Shown here: piece by piece, positions 1-5,960 of the stretch
How the letters are laid out: every line of letters starts with the position of its first letter
Numbering within the stretch: position 1 is the stretch's first letter
Assembly: GCA_016206275.1 (NCBI GenBank)
Contig: JACQRY010000150.1
Location: 1 to 6,063 of the forward strand
From: Nitrososphaerota archaeon
GTDB taxonomy: Archaea > Thermoproteota > Nitrososphaeria > Nitrososphaerales > JACQRY01
Direction of reading: 5' to 3'
Length of the DNA: 6,063 bases
Program-made: the position numbers and the translations under genes
The notes under the pieces: generated by a model
What the model was told of the DNA's origin: nothing
The model's database searches: none
What the model saw: only the letters and a program-made list of their open reading frames with translations

Positions 1-59
1 ACTTAGTCGTACGCCTATCCGTACATACCCTTCAAATAAGGATGCTAGGCTTTATGGTT

Positions 60-101
60 GGGCCCATAAGATCGAGGGTTCAAATCCCACCGGGCCCGCC
101 A
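60..101 (+). tRNA. Partial or degenerate tRNA: T-arm, acceptor 3' strand and CCA
   Basis: The T-arm is clear: 5' stem GAGGG (74-78), loop TTCAAAT (79-85), 3' stem CCCAC (86-90), with one A-A mismatch (75/89). An acceptor 3' strand CGGGCCC (91-97), a discriminator G (98) and an encoded CCA (99-101) follow. A five-base variable region (69-73) precedes it. A hairpin at 53-68 (TATGG, six-base loop TTGGGC, CCATA) could be a damaged anticodon arm; reading TGG as the anticodon would suggest proline. No D-arm and no GGGCCCG acceptor start lie in positions 1-50. Explanations are the 3' copy left by an element integrated into a tRNA gene, the 3' exon of an intron-bearing or split tRNA whose 5' part is outside the window, or a pseudogene. 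The GGGCCC at 60-65 can also pair with 92-97, giving a minihelix. The tRNA-derived nature is fairly sure; identity and function are not. Confidence 0.55.
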
Positions 102-104
102 AGT

Positions 105-117
105 CCCATTAGCTCTA
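105..117 (+). repeat. 13-base repeat, left copy (inverted partner at 5942-5954)
   Basis: CCCATTAGCTCTA lies seven bases after the acceptor CGGGCCC of the tRNA fragment. The identical 13 bases occur on the minus strand at 5954-5942, there fused to CGGGCC. A single 13-mer match in 6 kb could arise by chance, but both copies adjoin GGGCCC, which makes common descent more likely. Confidence 0.4.
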
Positions 118-129
118 TCAGCAAGAATG

Positions 130-176
130 TTGCTCCTTTGGAGCAAAGAGGGCAGAATAAGCCTCTTCCCTTTTTA
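130..176 (+). terminator. Hairpins plus T-run downstream of the tRNA fragment
   Basis: A perfect 7-bp stem TTGCTCC/GGAGCAA (130-136 with 140-146) has a three-base loop. It is followed by a second possible stem AAGAGG/CCTCTT (146-151 with 162-167) and then CCC plus a run of five T (171-175). Archaeal transcription commonly ends at T-runs, so this fits the end of a tRNA transcript and would insulate the promoter at 202. The two stems share base 146, so their outermost pairs compete. Confidence 0.45.
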
Positions 177-201
177 CAGTAGGTTAGAGATCTCTGGCGC
201 C

Positions 202-210
202 TTTTATAAT
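202..210 (+). promoter_or_regulatory. TATA box for the 243 gene
   Basis: TTTTATAAT is a good archaeal TATA-box match. Its centre near 206 predicts a transcription start around 231-234, about ten bases before the GTG at 243. That would leave a very short leader, and the SD-like GGGGTG at 229-234 would lie mostly at or before the transcript's 5' end. No convincing BRE is visible in the GC-rich bases just upstream. Confidence 0.5.
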
Positions 211-242
211 CTACAAAACTGTTTCTGTGGGGTGTATGGCTA

Positions 243-1043
243 GTGCGTCCTCCAGAGGCTAGGGAGAGGGTCAGAGAGTTCTTCCTCGATGGGAGGGCCC
301 ACTGCCTCAGAGAGTTTCTTCAGCGCTACGGTCTCAGCGAAAAAGAAGCCTACGCCGCCTTGTATAGAGGTTGGAAGGAGGGGCTGCTTCTTAGGACAAA
401 GAAACCCATACTACAAAGCGAGAAGGTCTTCCATGGGAGGAACAGCACGACCAGTCACATACGACCCTACCATCTATACATCTGGAAAACTGGGGTAAGT
501 AGTCTTTTCCTAGATGGTTTGGAGTATGTGCCCTACTCTATTCAGAATCTTGATCCTAGGGGTGGAGGAGTGCTCAGCAAGGCCAAAATGATCCTCAACT
601 TTCTTAAGGAGCATTCGGATAAGGCATGGTTCTCTAGAGAAATTGTTAACGCTCTGAAGGATAAGGGTGTGAAAATAGCTGATGTTATGAGTGCCGCCAG
701 AAGATACGCCAAGAAGGATATGCTCTATATTAGAGGCTACAAGACTGACAGAAGGCAGACTCCCTTCCAACAGGGTTTCCTCCTCACATGGCTCGACAAG
801 ACCAAACCTTGGCAGCAGGCAATAGATGGAGCCCTGGTAAGAACAGATGTGGCGCTGGATGGAAAGGCGAGTCAAACCCCCATAGCTCACAGGATTAGGA
901 GGATAAGGAACATCGTCTATGAGACATCAAGACTAGGAGAAGTGGTATCAGTAGCATACCTTCAGAACACATTGGGTTGCAACCGACCACGAGATGGATG
1001 GCGCCTTGAGACGGGCTACGGAGCTCTACTCAGAGATACGTGA
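243..1043 (+). CDS. Winged-helix DNA-binding protein, probable N-terminal part of a frameshifted nuclease
   Basis: The start is GTG; an ATG at 236 in another frame stops within a few codons, and the TATA box at 202-210 supports this start. The 266-residue product is basic and appears built of helix-turn-helix/winged-helix units. One covers about residues 8-55 (FLDGRAHCLREFLQRYGLS, then AYAALYRGWKEG). A second covers about 112-166 (KAKMILNFLKEH, SREIVNALKDKG, ending LYIRGYK). A third begins at about 213 (AHRIRRIRNIVYETSRLGE) and is cut off by the frame end. From about residue 249 the translation (PRDGWRLETGYGALLRDT) no longer looks like the fold, while the next frame continues it sensibly. No enzyme motif is seen here. 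I infer DNA binding, serving the nuclease domain encoded just downstream. I do not recognise the family by name. A separate, intact gene that overlaps its neighbour by 50 bases is the alternative. Confidence 0.75.
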   Translation: MRPPEARERVREFFLDGRAHCLREFLQRYGLSEKEAYAALYRGWKEGLLLRTKKPILQSEKVFHGRNSTTSHIRPYHLYIWKTGVSSLFLDGLEYVPYSIQNLDPRGGGVLSKAKMILNFLKEHSDKAWFSREIVNALKDKGVKIADVMSAARRYAKKDMLYIRGYKTDRRQTPFQQGFLLTWLDKTKPWQQAIDGALVRTDVALDGKASQTPIAHRIRRIRNIVYETSRLGEVVSVAYLQNTLGCNRPRDGWRLETGYGALLRDT

Positions 1044-1914
1044 AGTGAAGCTCTTCAATGCCTACCGCTACCTCCACCACACATGCCTAGAGGGGACGGA
1101 TCTCGAGGCTGCTTTGGAGATGAAGATGAACTACATTAGAATGACTCAGGGCAGGATGAACCGAATAGGCCACAATTATGAGAGTGCTGTAGAATGGTTC
1201 GTAGACAGGTTCACCACAAGTGCTCAATTCTTGACTCAGAATCACAGGGAAGCCATGGATCCCAGGAGGATAACGATACACTTGCTCAAGCCTGTCGGTA
1301 GGAGGAGAAACAACGCTGAGCTCGATAGAGTGTGGACGGTGAAACCCAACGCCTTCGGACAGCCGATAACCTACGCCTTGGAGTGCAAGTTTGGTCTAGT
1401 CGATAAGAGCGATATCGACGACCTGCTAGAAGTATTGAAGTGGAGCACAGAGTTCGGCTATGACGCTCCAGACGGGAGAAGGATCAAGAATGGTGTGGTA
1501 GGGGTCTTCGCTGGTTCAGTCTTCAACCCCAAGGAGAGAGTCCAGTACCGTGATGGCAAAGTCGTCAACCTAGCAACCTATGCTGCAAGAATGAACATCG
1601 AACTATACAAGACAGCCGAGTTCAACAGCCTCCTCCACAACAGAGGAGTAGAGAAGACTGTAACCATCCAGAAGATATGTAGAGCATCTAGGAACGAAGC
1701 TGAAGTTAGAACTATACTGACAAAGATGTGGGATAAACCAGAAGAAGCTGAGACGATAATCGGAGAGGTGCTCCAGCAGAACAAGGATGTATACGCTTTG
1801 GAGGAGGAGCTTGAAGAGAAGGGATCTAAACATCCTTCGCAGACTGGACCCTCAGCTTCGCCAGATCCCTCTCCAGAACCCTATCGTAGAGAGCTAGCAG
1901 TCCCTGTGTTATAG
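994..1914 (+). CDS. PD-(D/E)XK nuclease-domain protein, probable C-terminal part of the split gene
   Basis: The 306-residue product carries the motif set of the PD-(D/E)XK nuclease superfamily: a helix with Glu63 (GHNYESAVEWF), Asp111 in AELDRVW, and Glu130-x-Lys132 in ALECKFG. These are the expected metal-binding and catalytic residues. A later helix (142-155) and a strand/helix section (GVVGVFAGSVFNP, then ATYAARMNIELYKTAEFNSLL, about 168-214) match the usual end of this fold. Residues 1-50 look like the rest of a winged helix plus a linker. The ATG at 994 lies inside the previous frame (50-base overlap) and has no clear ribosome binding site, so it may not be a true start. Joining the frames at about 987 gives a protein of about 556 residues. 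Residues 278-306 are Pro/Ser-rich and lie antisense to the next gene, so the original stop may have been earlier. DNA cleavage (defence, repair or element processing) is inferred from the fold; the substrate is unknown. Confidence 0.75.
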   Translation: MDGALRRATELYSEIREVKLFNAYRYLHHTCLEGTDLEAALEMKMNYIRMTQGRMNRIGHNYESAVEWFVDRFTTSAQFLTQNHREAMDPRRITIHLLKPVGRRRNNAELDRVWTVKPNAFGQPITYALECKFGLVDKSDIDDLLEVLKWSTEFGYDAPDGRRIKNGVVGVFAGSVFNPKERVQYRDGKVVNLATYAARMNIELYKTAEFNSLLHNRGVEKTVTIQKICRASRNEAEVRTILTKMWDKPEEAETIIGEVLQQNKDVYALEEELEEKGSKHPSQTGPSASPDPSPEPYRRELAVPVL

Positions 1915-2044
1915 CGTCAGTATTATCCCGCACTAAGCCTCTGCTCTTCAGCTCAAGCAGTACTGCGGCAGGTTCGCCTCTAACATCTGTGTTAATCCTC
2001 ACCATCAACTCTTTCCGAGACTCGATCTTCGTACTTTCAACCAT
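1826..2044 (-). CDS. Small ribbon-helix-helix-like protein
   Basis: The product is 72 residues from the ATG at 2044. A short strand (ELMVRINTDVRGEP, about 12-25) is followed by two helices (AAVLLELKSRGLV, then DNTDAITQGLLALYDRVLERDLAKLR). This resembles the strand-helix-helix layout of CopG/Arc-like DNA-binding proteins and small archaeal relatives, so a regulatory role is inferred, not proven. I chose this start because a TATA-like box sits about 36 bases upstream, and because the 45 extra residues of the longer frame (ATG at 2179) have no protein-like character. The longer start does have an SD-like GAGGAG a few bases ahead and cannot be excluded; Met14 is a shorter option. The last 89 bases overlap the convergent nuclease gene tail-to-tail. 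Its helical C-terminus looks real, whereas the opposing gene's tail looks like read-through. Confidence 0.65.
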   Translation of the reverse strand: MVESTKIESRKELMVRINTDVRGEPAAVLLELKSRGLVRDNTDAITQGLLALYDRVLERDLAKLRVQSAKDV

Positions 2045-2075
2045 TATTGTATCCAACGAGCAACCGATTCCTTTG

Positions 2076-2085
2076 CTATTTAAGG
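2076..2085 (-). promoter_or_regulatory. TATA-like box for the ribbon-helix-helix gene
   Basis: On the minus strand CCTTAAATAG gives a TATA-like core centred near 2080. It predicts a start near 2054, about ten bases ahead of the ATG at 2044. This is the same near-leaderless spacing as for the 243 gene. No Shine-Dalgarno sequence precedes this ATG. Confidence 0.4.
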
Positions 2086-2331
2086 GGAGAAAAGCTGCGC
2101 GTAGACTGCACTGGTTCCGACATAATCTGACCCGAGCTGTCTGTTTTCCTCTGGCTATTGTGAGGTGGCTTATGCCCATGTTGCTCCTCTTATGAACAAG
2201 TCTATTCGACGGGGAGAGAACTGGAGCTCAACTCCTGGTTCTGGGGGTGGGAACAAAGCAATTCTAGCGCATATTGCAGGCAATAATCATGTTCCAACAG
2301 AGCAAAGATATGACGGGTGGGTGTCCTATCA

Positions 2332-2784
2332 TCAGACATGTATCCTCGTGCCACAAGTGCCGCAGTAATTGTGATCTTCGCTCACCCCACAATTGCATCT
2401 CGGGCATCGAATGATCTGTCTACCCTTATTATCGTTAAATGAGGGGCTTGCCTTCGTCCTGTCGCTCCCGAAGTTATCCAGCATGGCTTCCATCTTTTCT
2501 AGACGTTTCAGCAGGTCAGCAAAAAATCCGCGGTTAGGGTCGAGTCGGACTGCGAGCCACATACTTTCATCACCAGTCCTTTTCAGATGATAAACAGCAT
2601 CACCAGCCAGTCTGACGCGTTCGACCGTCCTCCACTCCTGATCTGCCTTCTTCCTAACAGTCATAGCCACATCTGACAGCCGCAGGACTGGTATCAGCGT
2701 TTCTAAAAAGACCAAGAACCTTGCATTTTGCCACCTTTCTGTCGTCAGTATCTTATTTCGGTAGTTACGGGGTGTTCGAGACAT
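2332..2784 (-). CDS. Zinc-ribbon protein coupled to the P-type ATPase
   Basis: The 150-residue product's ATG (2784-2782) follows the ATPase TGA with no gap (TGAATG), so translation is probably coupled and the two are one operon. The body (about 10-106) is mostly helical, with several aromatic residues and a charged amphipathic helix at about 87-105 (FFADLLKRLEKMEAMLDNF). A polar linker (107-124) leads to a C-terminal zinc ribbon: C127-x2-C130, a ten-residue knuckle, then C141-x2-C144 (CPRC ... CGTC), with an additional Cys132. There is no signal peptide and no clear membrane span, so it is likely cytoplasmic. I do not recognise a named family for the body. Given the coupling it may modulate the pump, sense a metal or the ion, or act as an adaptor. 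This is inference from context; the C-terminal CxxC pairs are direct evidence for metal binding. Confidence 0.8.
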   Translation of the reverse strand: MSRTPRNYRNKILTTERWQNARFLVFLETLIPVLRLSDVAMTVRKKADQEWRTVERVRLAGDAVYHLKRTGDESMWLAVRLDPNRGFFADLLKRLEKMEAMLDNFGSDRTKASPSFNDNKGRQIIRCPRCNCGVSEDHNYCGTCGTRIHV

Positions 2785-5556
2785 TCACTTTATCTTGCGA
2801 ACAAAGAACTTCCTTAGCTCTTCGAGAAAAAGCACCAGAGGAGCTAATGAGTATATGAGCAACAAGTCCCAGAACGGCAAAGAAGCCGTCCCGAACAAAG
2901 ACTGCAAGAATGGAACATAAACTATCGCTATCAATATCCCGATCTGGGCTAGAATGCCGATAAGGAGCCACTTGTTCCTCAATAAGCTCATTGCGAATGC
3001 GGATTCTCTACTTGTCCTTGCTGCAAAGATATTCCCCAGCTGGCCAGCCATGATAGCTGCCATGACAGCCGTTGTGCCCCTCGCATATTCAGTTGGGTCG
3101 GCTACCGTGTTCTGTCCGAAGACCCAACCTGCCTGAGACCATATGTTAAACGCCCACCACAGCGCAACTGAAGCCACAACCAGTCCCAAATAAAGAGATC
3201 TCAACAGTATTCGGGCATCGATCAATCTGCTTCCTATTCTCTTAGGGGATCTGGTCAGCACCCCAGGCTCAGGGGGCTCCACAATGAGAGCCAGGGAGGG
3301 CAATACATCCATACCCAGATCTATAGCTAGTATCTGAAGAACAGTCAGCGGTAGCGGTATTCCCAATAACACAAATGCAATAAACGTCGACAACTGAGCA
3401 AAATTGTGCGTGAAGACGTAATGCACGAATCTTCTCAGATTGTCTAATGTCGAGCGCCCGAACTTGATACCTTCAATTATGGAGACGAAATTATTATCCA
3501 AGAGGATCATGTCAGATGATTCGCGGGCAATGTCTGTGCCTCCCGCGCCCATGGCTATACCTACGTTGGCCTCAAGGAGCGCAGGTGCATCGTTGACACC
3601 ATCTCCGGTTGCAGCCACGGTTTCTCCTTTCGATTTTAATATCTTTACTATCCTCAACTTTTGTTCGGGTGCGATTCTAGCAAATACGATCTCCTTCTCG
3701 TCGAGTATCTTAACTACTTCTTCATCGGTCATCTGACTGAGCTCACTCCCTGATATGACAACATGGTTTGAGGTAGTTATGATGCCGGTCTTTTTTGCGA
3801 TAGTCTCAGCTGTAAGCTCGTAATCCCCTGTGAGCATCATGACTCTGACTCCAGCCCTATTGGCTTCACGCACCGCTATTTCCACTCCGGGTCTTGGCGG
3901 ATCTCGTAACGCAGCCAGACCAAGGAAAGTCATCTCCCTCTCCACATCAGGAGTCATCTTGAATGTCTCATGTGGCAGAACTTTCATGGCCATAGCTAAA
4001 ATCCTGTAGCCCTCTCTAGCGAAATCATCCATCTGTCGAACAATAATCTTCTTCACTTCATCAGTCAGAGGAATTGACCTGTTGTTGTAGAATATTGAAG
4101 TGCACCTGTCAAGGACTTCTAAGCATGCCCCTTTGGTGTAGACTACCGCATTCCCGTCAGAGCTGCGATGGATGCTCGTCATCATACGCCTCTGGGAACC
4201 GAAAGGTAGGAAACCAATTCTAGGGTTCTTAGCCAAGGCCTGTGCCACATTGAAGTCGCCCTTCCCAGCAAATACTAGGAACGCTCCATCGGTGGGGTCT
4301 CCCAACACAGTCCACCTACCGATTCTGTCGGAAGGAGGATTCAGTTTGGCGTTATTACAGAAGGCTGCGACTTCAAACAATCGCAGTATGTGAGGACGCT
4401 CGCTTCGATCTGTCTTTCTTCCCTCTACAGTCACGAATCCTTTGGGGTTGTATCCGTCCCCTGTCACACGAAACACCCTTCCAGAAGCCAATAACTTTTC
4501 GATCATCATCTCACCGCTAGTGATAGTGCCTGTTTTGTCCACACATAAGACGGTCATGGAACCGAGTGTCTGGACGGACGAAAGGCGTTTAACAACCACA
4601 TTCCGCTTGGACATTGCGAACGCTGTTAAGGCTAGGGAAAGTGAAACTGTAAGCTGGAATCCCTCCGGCACCAAGGAAATGATCACACCCACAGCAAAAA
4701 GAATGCTTTCTGTTATTGTCAGGTTGACTAATACTAAGGCCACACCAAAGAATGTGACGCCCACGAGTACGGCTACAAGGAGGTTCATCTTACCCATGTA
4801 GTCTATCTCCCGTTGAAGGGTGCTCAACGGCTCCTTTATCTCTCGAGAGAGGGAGACTACTCTGCCGAACTCGGTTTCTTTTCCTGTCTTAATGACGATT
4901 CCCTTGGCAGTGCCTGTAACCACGGTGGTCCCTGCGAACAGTATGTTCTGAAATTCCATGGTGCTAACTGTGCCAGAAGTAATCGGCGTGGTGGAGAACC
5001 GTCTCTGTGGATCGGACTCTCCTGTGAGTATTGAATTGTCCACCGAGACCTCGAAGGCGCTGATAAGTCTAAGATCGGCGGGAACTCTGTCTCCTTCCTC
5101 TAAGAGGACTATATCTCCTGGCACCACTTCAGTCACTTTGACTTCCCATGGTTGACCGTCTCTGAAGACTTTCGCTTTGGTGGGGATTAACTTGGTAACA
5201 GCTTGAACAATCTTCTCAGCTCTGTATTCTTGAATTAGGCTGAAGAAGGCAATAAGAAATACGACAATGAGTATAGCGGAACCCATATAGAAGGATCCTT
5301 CGTCTGAGTAGATGAAACCGCTCAGAAACGATAACACTGAAGCAAACGAAAGGAGAATACTGAACCAGTTCTTGAGCTGCAGAATGAACCTACGGAGCAG
5401 ATTAGCCTTCTTAGCGGAGGGCAATGTATTAGGACCATATCTTCGAAGTCGCTGCCGGGCTTCATCGCTCGAAAGGCCTTCTTCTTCGGTCCCTAATTCT
5501 CGATAGAGGTCTTCAATGTTACCTAGTGCCGCTCCACGATATGACAAGCTCATCAT
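2785..5556 (-). CDS. P-type II cation-transporting ATPase
   Basis: The 923-residue product is normal length for a type II P-type ATPase (the calcium, sodium/potassium and proton pump class) and uses ATP to move cations across the membrane. An N-terminal cation-ATPase domain (about 10-75, including the RYGPNTLP motif) is followed by M1-M2 (about 66-110), the actuator with TGES (178-181), M3-M4 with PEGF (297-300), the phosphorylated Asp340 in DKTGT, the nucleotide domain with GDPTDG (419-424) and KGA (475-477), DPPRPG (552-557), MLTGD (574-578), the hinge TGDGVNDAP (650-658), and M5-M10 to the end. M6 carries DLGMD (746-750), closer to the Na,K-ATPase pattern than to SERCA. M5 has HNFAQ (717-721), with Gln where calcium and sodium pumps have Glu. 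The transported ion therefore cannot be named. ATG codons at 5556 and 5553 are both possible; AGGATAGG just upstream suits the second slightly better. It is first in an operon with the zinc-ribbon gene. Confidence 0.95.
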   Translation of the reverse strand: MMSLSYRGAALGNIEDLYRELGTEEEGLSSDEARQRLRRYGPNTLPSAKKANLLRRFILQLKNWFSILLSFASVLSFLSGFIYSDEGSFYMGSAILIVVFLIAFFSLIQEYRAEKIVQAVTKLIPTKAKVFRDGQPWEVKVTEVVPGDIVLLEEGDRVPADLRLISAFEVSVDNSILTGESDPQRRFSTTPITSGTVSTMEFQNILFAGTTVVTGTAKGIVIKTGKETEFGRVVSLSREIKEPLSTLQREIDYMGKMNLLVAVLVGVTFFGVALVLVNLTITESILFAVGVIISLVPEGFQLTVSLSLALTAFAMSKRNVVVKRLSSVQTLGSMTVLCVDKTGTITSGEMMIEKLLASGRVFRVTGDGYNPKGFVTVEGRKTDRSERPHILRLFEVAAFCNNAKLNPPSDRIGRWTVLGDPTDGAFLVFAGKGDFNVAQALAKNPRIGFLPFGSQRRMMTSIHRSSDGNAVVYTKGACLEVLDRCTSIFYNNRSIPLTDEVKKIIVRQMDDFAREGYRILAMAMKVLPHETFKMTPDVEREMTFLGLAALRDPPRPGVEIAVREANRAGVRVMMLTGDYELTAETIAKKTGIITTSNHVVISGSELSQMTDEEVVKILDEKEIVFARIAPEQKLRIVKILKSKGETVAATGDGVNDAPALLEANVGIAMGAGGTDIARESSDMILLDNNFVSIIEGIKFGRSTLDNLRRFVHYVFTHNFAQLSTFIAFVLLGIPLPLTVLQILAIDLGMDVLPSLALIVEPPEPGVLTRSPKRIGSRLIDARILLRSLYLGLVVASVALWWAFNIWSQAGWVFGQNTVADPTEYARGTTAVMAAIMAGQLGNIFAARTSRESAFAMSLLRNKWLLIGILAQIGILIAIVYVPFLQSLFGTASLPFWDLLLIYSLAPLVLFLEELRKFFVRKIK

Positions 5557-5620
5557 CCTATCCTAAAGCCACTGCCCAGCCAACAGAGGCCTGCTAACAG
5601 GGGGTGTATCTAAATCGTTA
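5557..5620 (-). promoter_or_regulatory. Weak promoter and ribosome-binding region of the ATPase operon
   Basis: On the minus strand a weak TATA-like GATTTAGATA (about 5607-5616) could start transcription near 5585, leaving a leader of about 30 bases. AGGATAGG (5564-5557) directly precedes the tandem ATG codons and fits the second ATG better in spacing. Both signals are modest. Confidence 0.25.
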
Positions 5621-5682
5621 TCTGGAAAACGGGGTGGCTAAAGCGGGGACTTCATCCATATGATTTTCAAGTTGGAGCGTAA

Positions 5683-5759
5683 GCCGGGTTGACGGACTGC
5701 TCGCAAGTAGGAGTCGACGGTTCAAACTCTGGCCCTCTCCCGTTCGAAGTTACCCGGCA
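5683..5759 (+). ncRNA. tRNA-sized structured element closed by a 7-bp stem
   Basis: GCCGGGT (5683-5689) pairs perfectly with ACCCGGC (5752-5758) and is followed by A, like a tRNA discriminator base; the span is 77 bases. Inside, an arm GACT/AGTC (about 5694-5697 with 5712-5715) encloses the CTGC/GTAG hairpin with CGC in its loop, and a box-B-like sequence follows. However, no standard D-arm or T-arm pairs in this register, and no CCA follows. It may be a degenerate tRNA or another small RNA; which strand is transcribed is uncertain. Confidence 0.3.
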
Positions 5760-5794
5760 GAGGCATAATTTGGTTCGATTGACTAAGAAATGCA

Positions 5795-5813
5795 AGAAAA
5801 AATCCGATTTCTA
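5795..5813 (-). terminator. Possible terminator for minus-strand transcription
   Basis: On the minus strand the small inverted repeat AAATC/GATTT (5806-5810 with 5800-5804, one-base centre) runs into six T (5802-5797). It lies downstream of the minus-strand gene ending at 5981 and ahead of the ATPase operon. The T-run is the main support; the hairpin loop would have to open by at least a pair to form. Confidence 0.3.
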
Positions 5814-5824
5814 AAGAGTGCGGG

Positions 5825-5866
5825 ATCTGGGGTTTGAACCGGCTTCAGATAATCTTCCTCGAAGAT
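5825..5866. repeat. Two adjacent inverted repeats
   Basis: ATCTG/CAGAT (5825-5829 with 5846-5850) encloses a smaller inverted repeat GGTT/AACC (5831-5834 with 5837-5840). It is followed at once by a tight hairpin ATCTTC-CTC-GAAGAT (5852-5866) and then AAAAA (5867-5871), which reads as a T-run before the hairpin on the minus strand. These could be RNA hairpins or protein-binding palindromes. Confidence 0.4.
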
Positions 5867-5941
5867 AAAAAGGTATTTAGGACAGGTGCCAGTAATTTTA
5901 GGCATGGTCATGGGTCCAATTGTAGATTGTAAATGTGGGAG

Positions 5942-5960
5942 TAGAGCTAATGGGGCCCGC
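5942..5960 (-). repeat. 13-base repeat, right copy, fused to CGGGCC
   Basis: On the minus strand GCGGGCCCCATTAGCTCTA is the left motif with the bases between the acceptor and the 13-mer removed. It begins 21 bases beyond the stop codon of the gene at the right edge. A site next to a recombinase gene is where an attachment site would be expected, but the two copies face each other, so they cannot be simple attL/attR of one element. Confidence 0.35.

Noticed and set aside
510..890. 126-residue minus-strand frame
   Set aside because: Antisense to the winged-helix gene; low-complexity, Cys/Ser-rich sequence without a fold, and no promoter.
2045..2179. N-terminal extension of the ribbon-helix-helix gene to the ATG at 2179
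   Set aside because: It has an SD-like GAGGAG, but the added 45 residues are not protein-like and would span the TATA-like box; kept only as an alternative start.
2165..2368. 67-residue plus-strand frame in the gap after the zinc-ribbon gene
   Set aside because: Overlaps the zinc-ribbon gene end; composition shows no domain and no ribosome site or promoter was found.
5546..5556. ATGATGA match to a C/D-box RNA C box
   Set aside because: It is the tandem start codon of the ATPase, with no D box at a suitable distance.
5942..5960. GGGCCCCATTAGCTCTA on the minus strand as a tRNA 5' end
   Set aside because: It resembles an acceptor plus box A start, but no D-stem partner, anticodon arm or matching 3' acceptor follows within a plausible distance.
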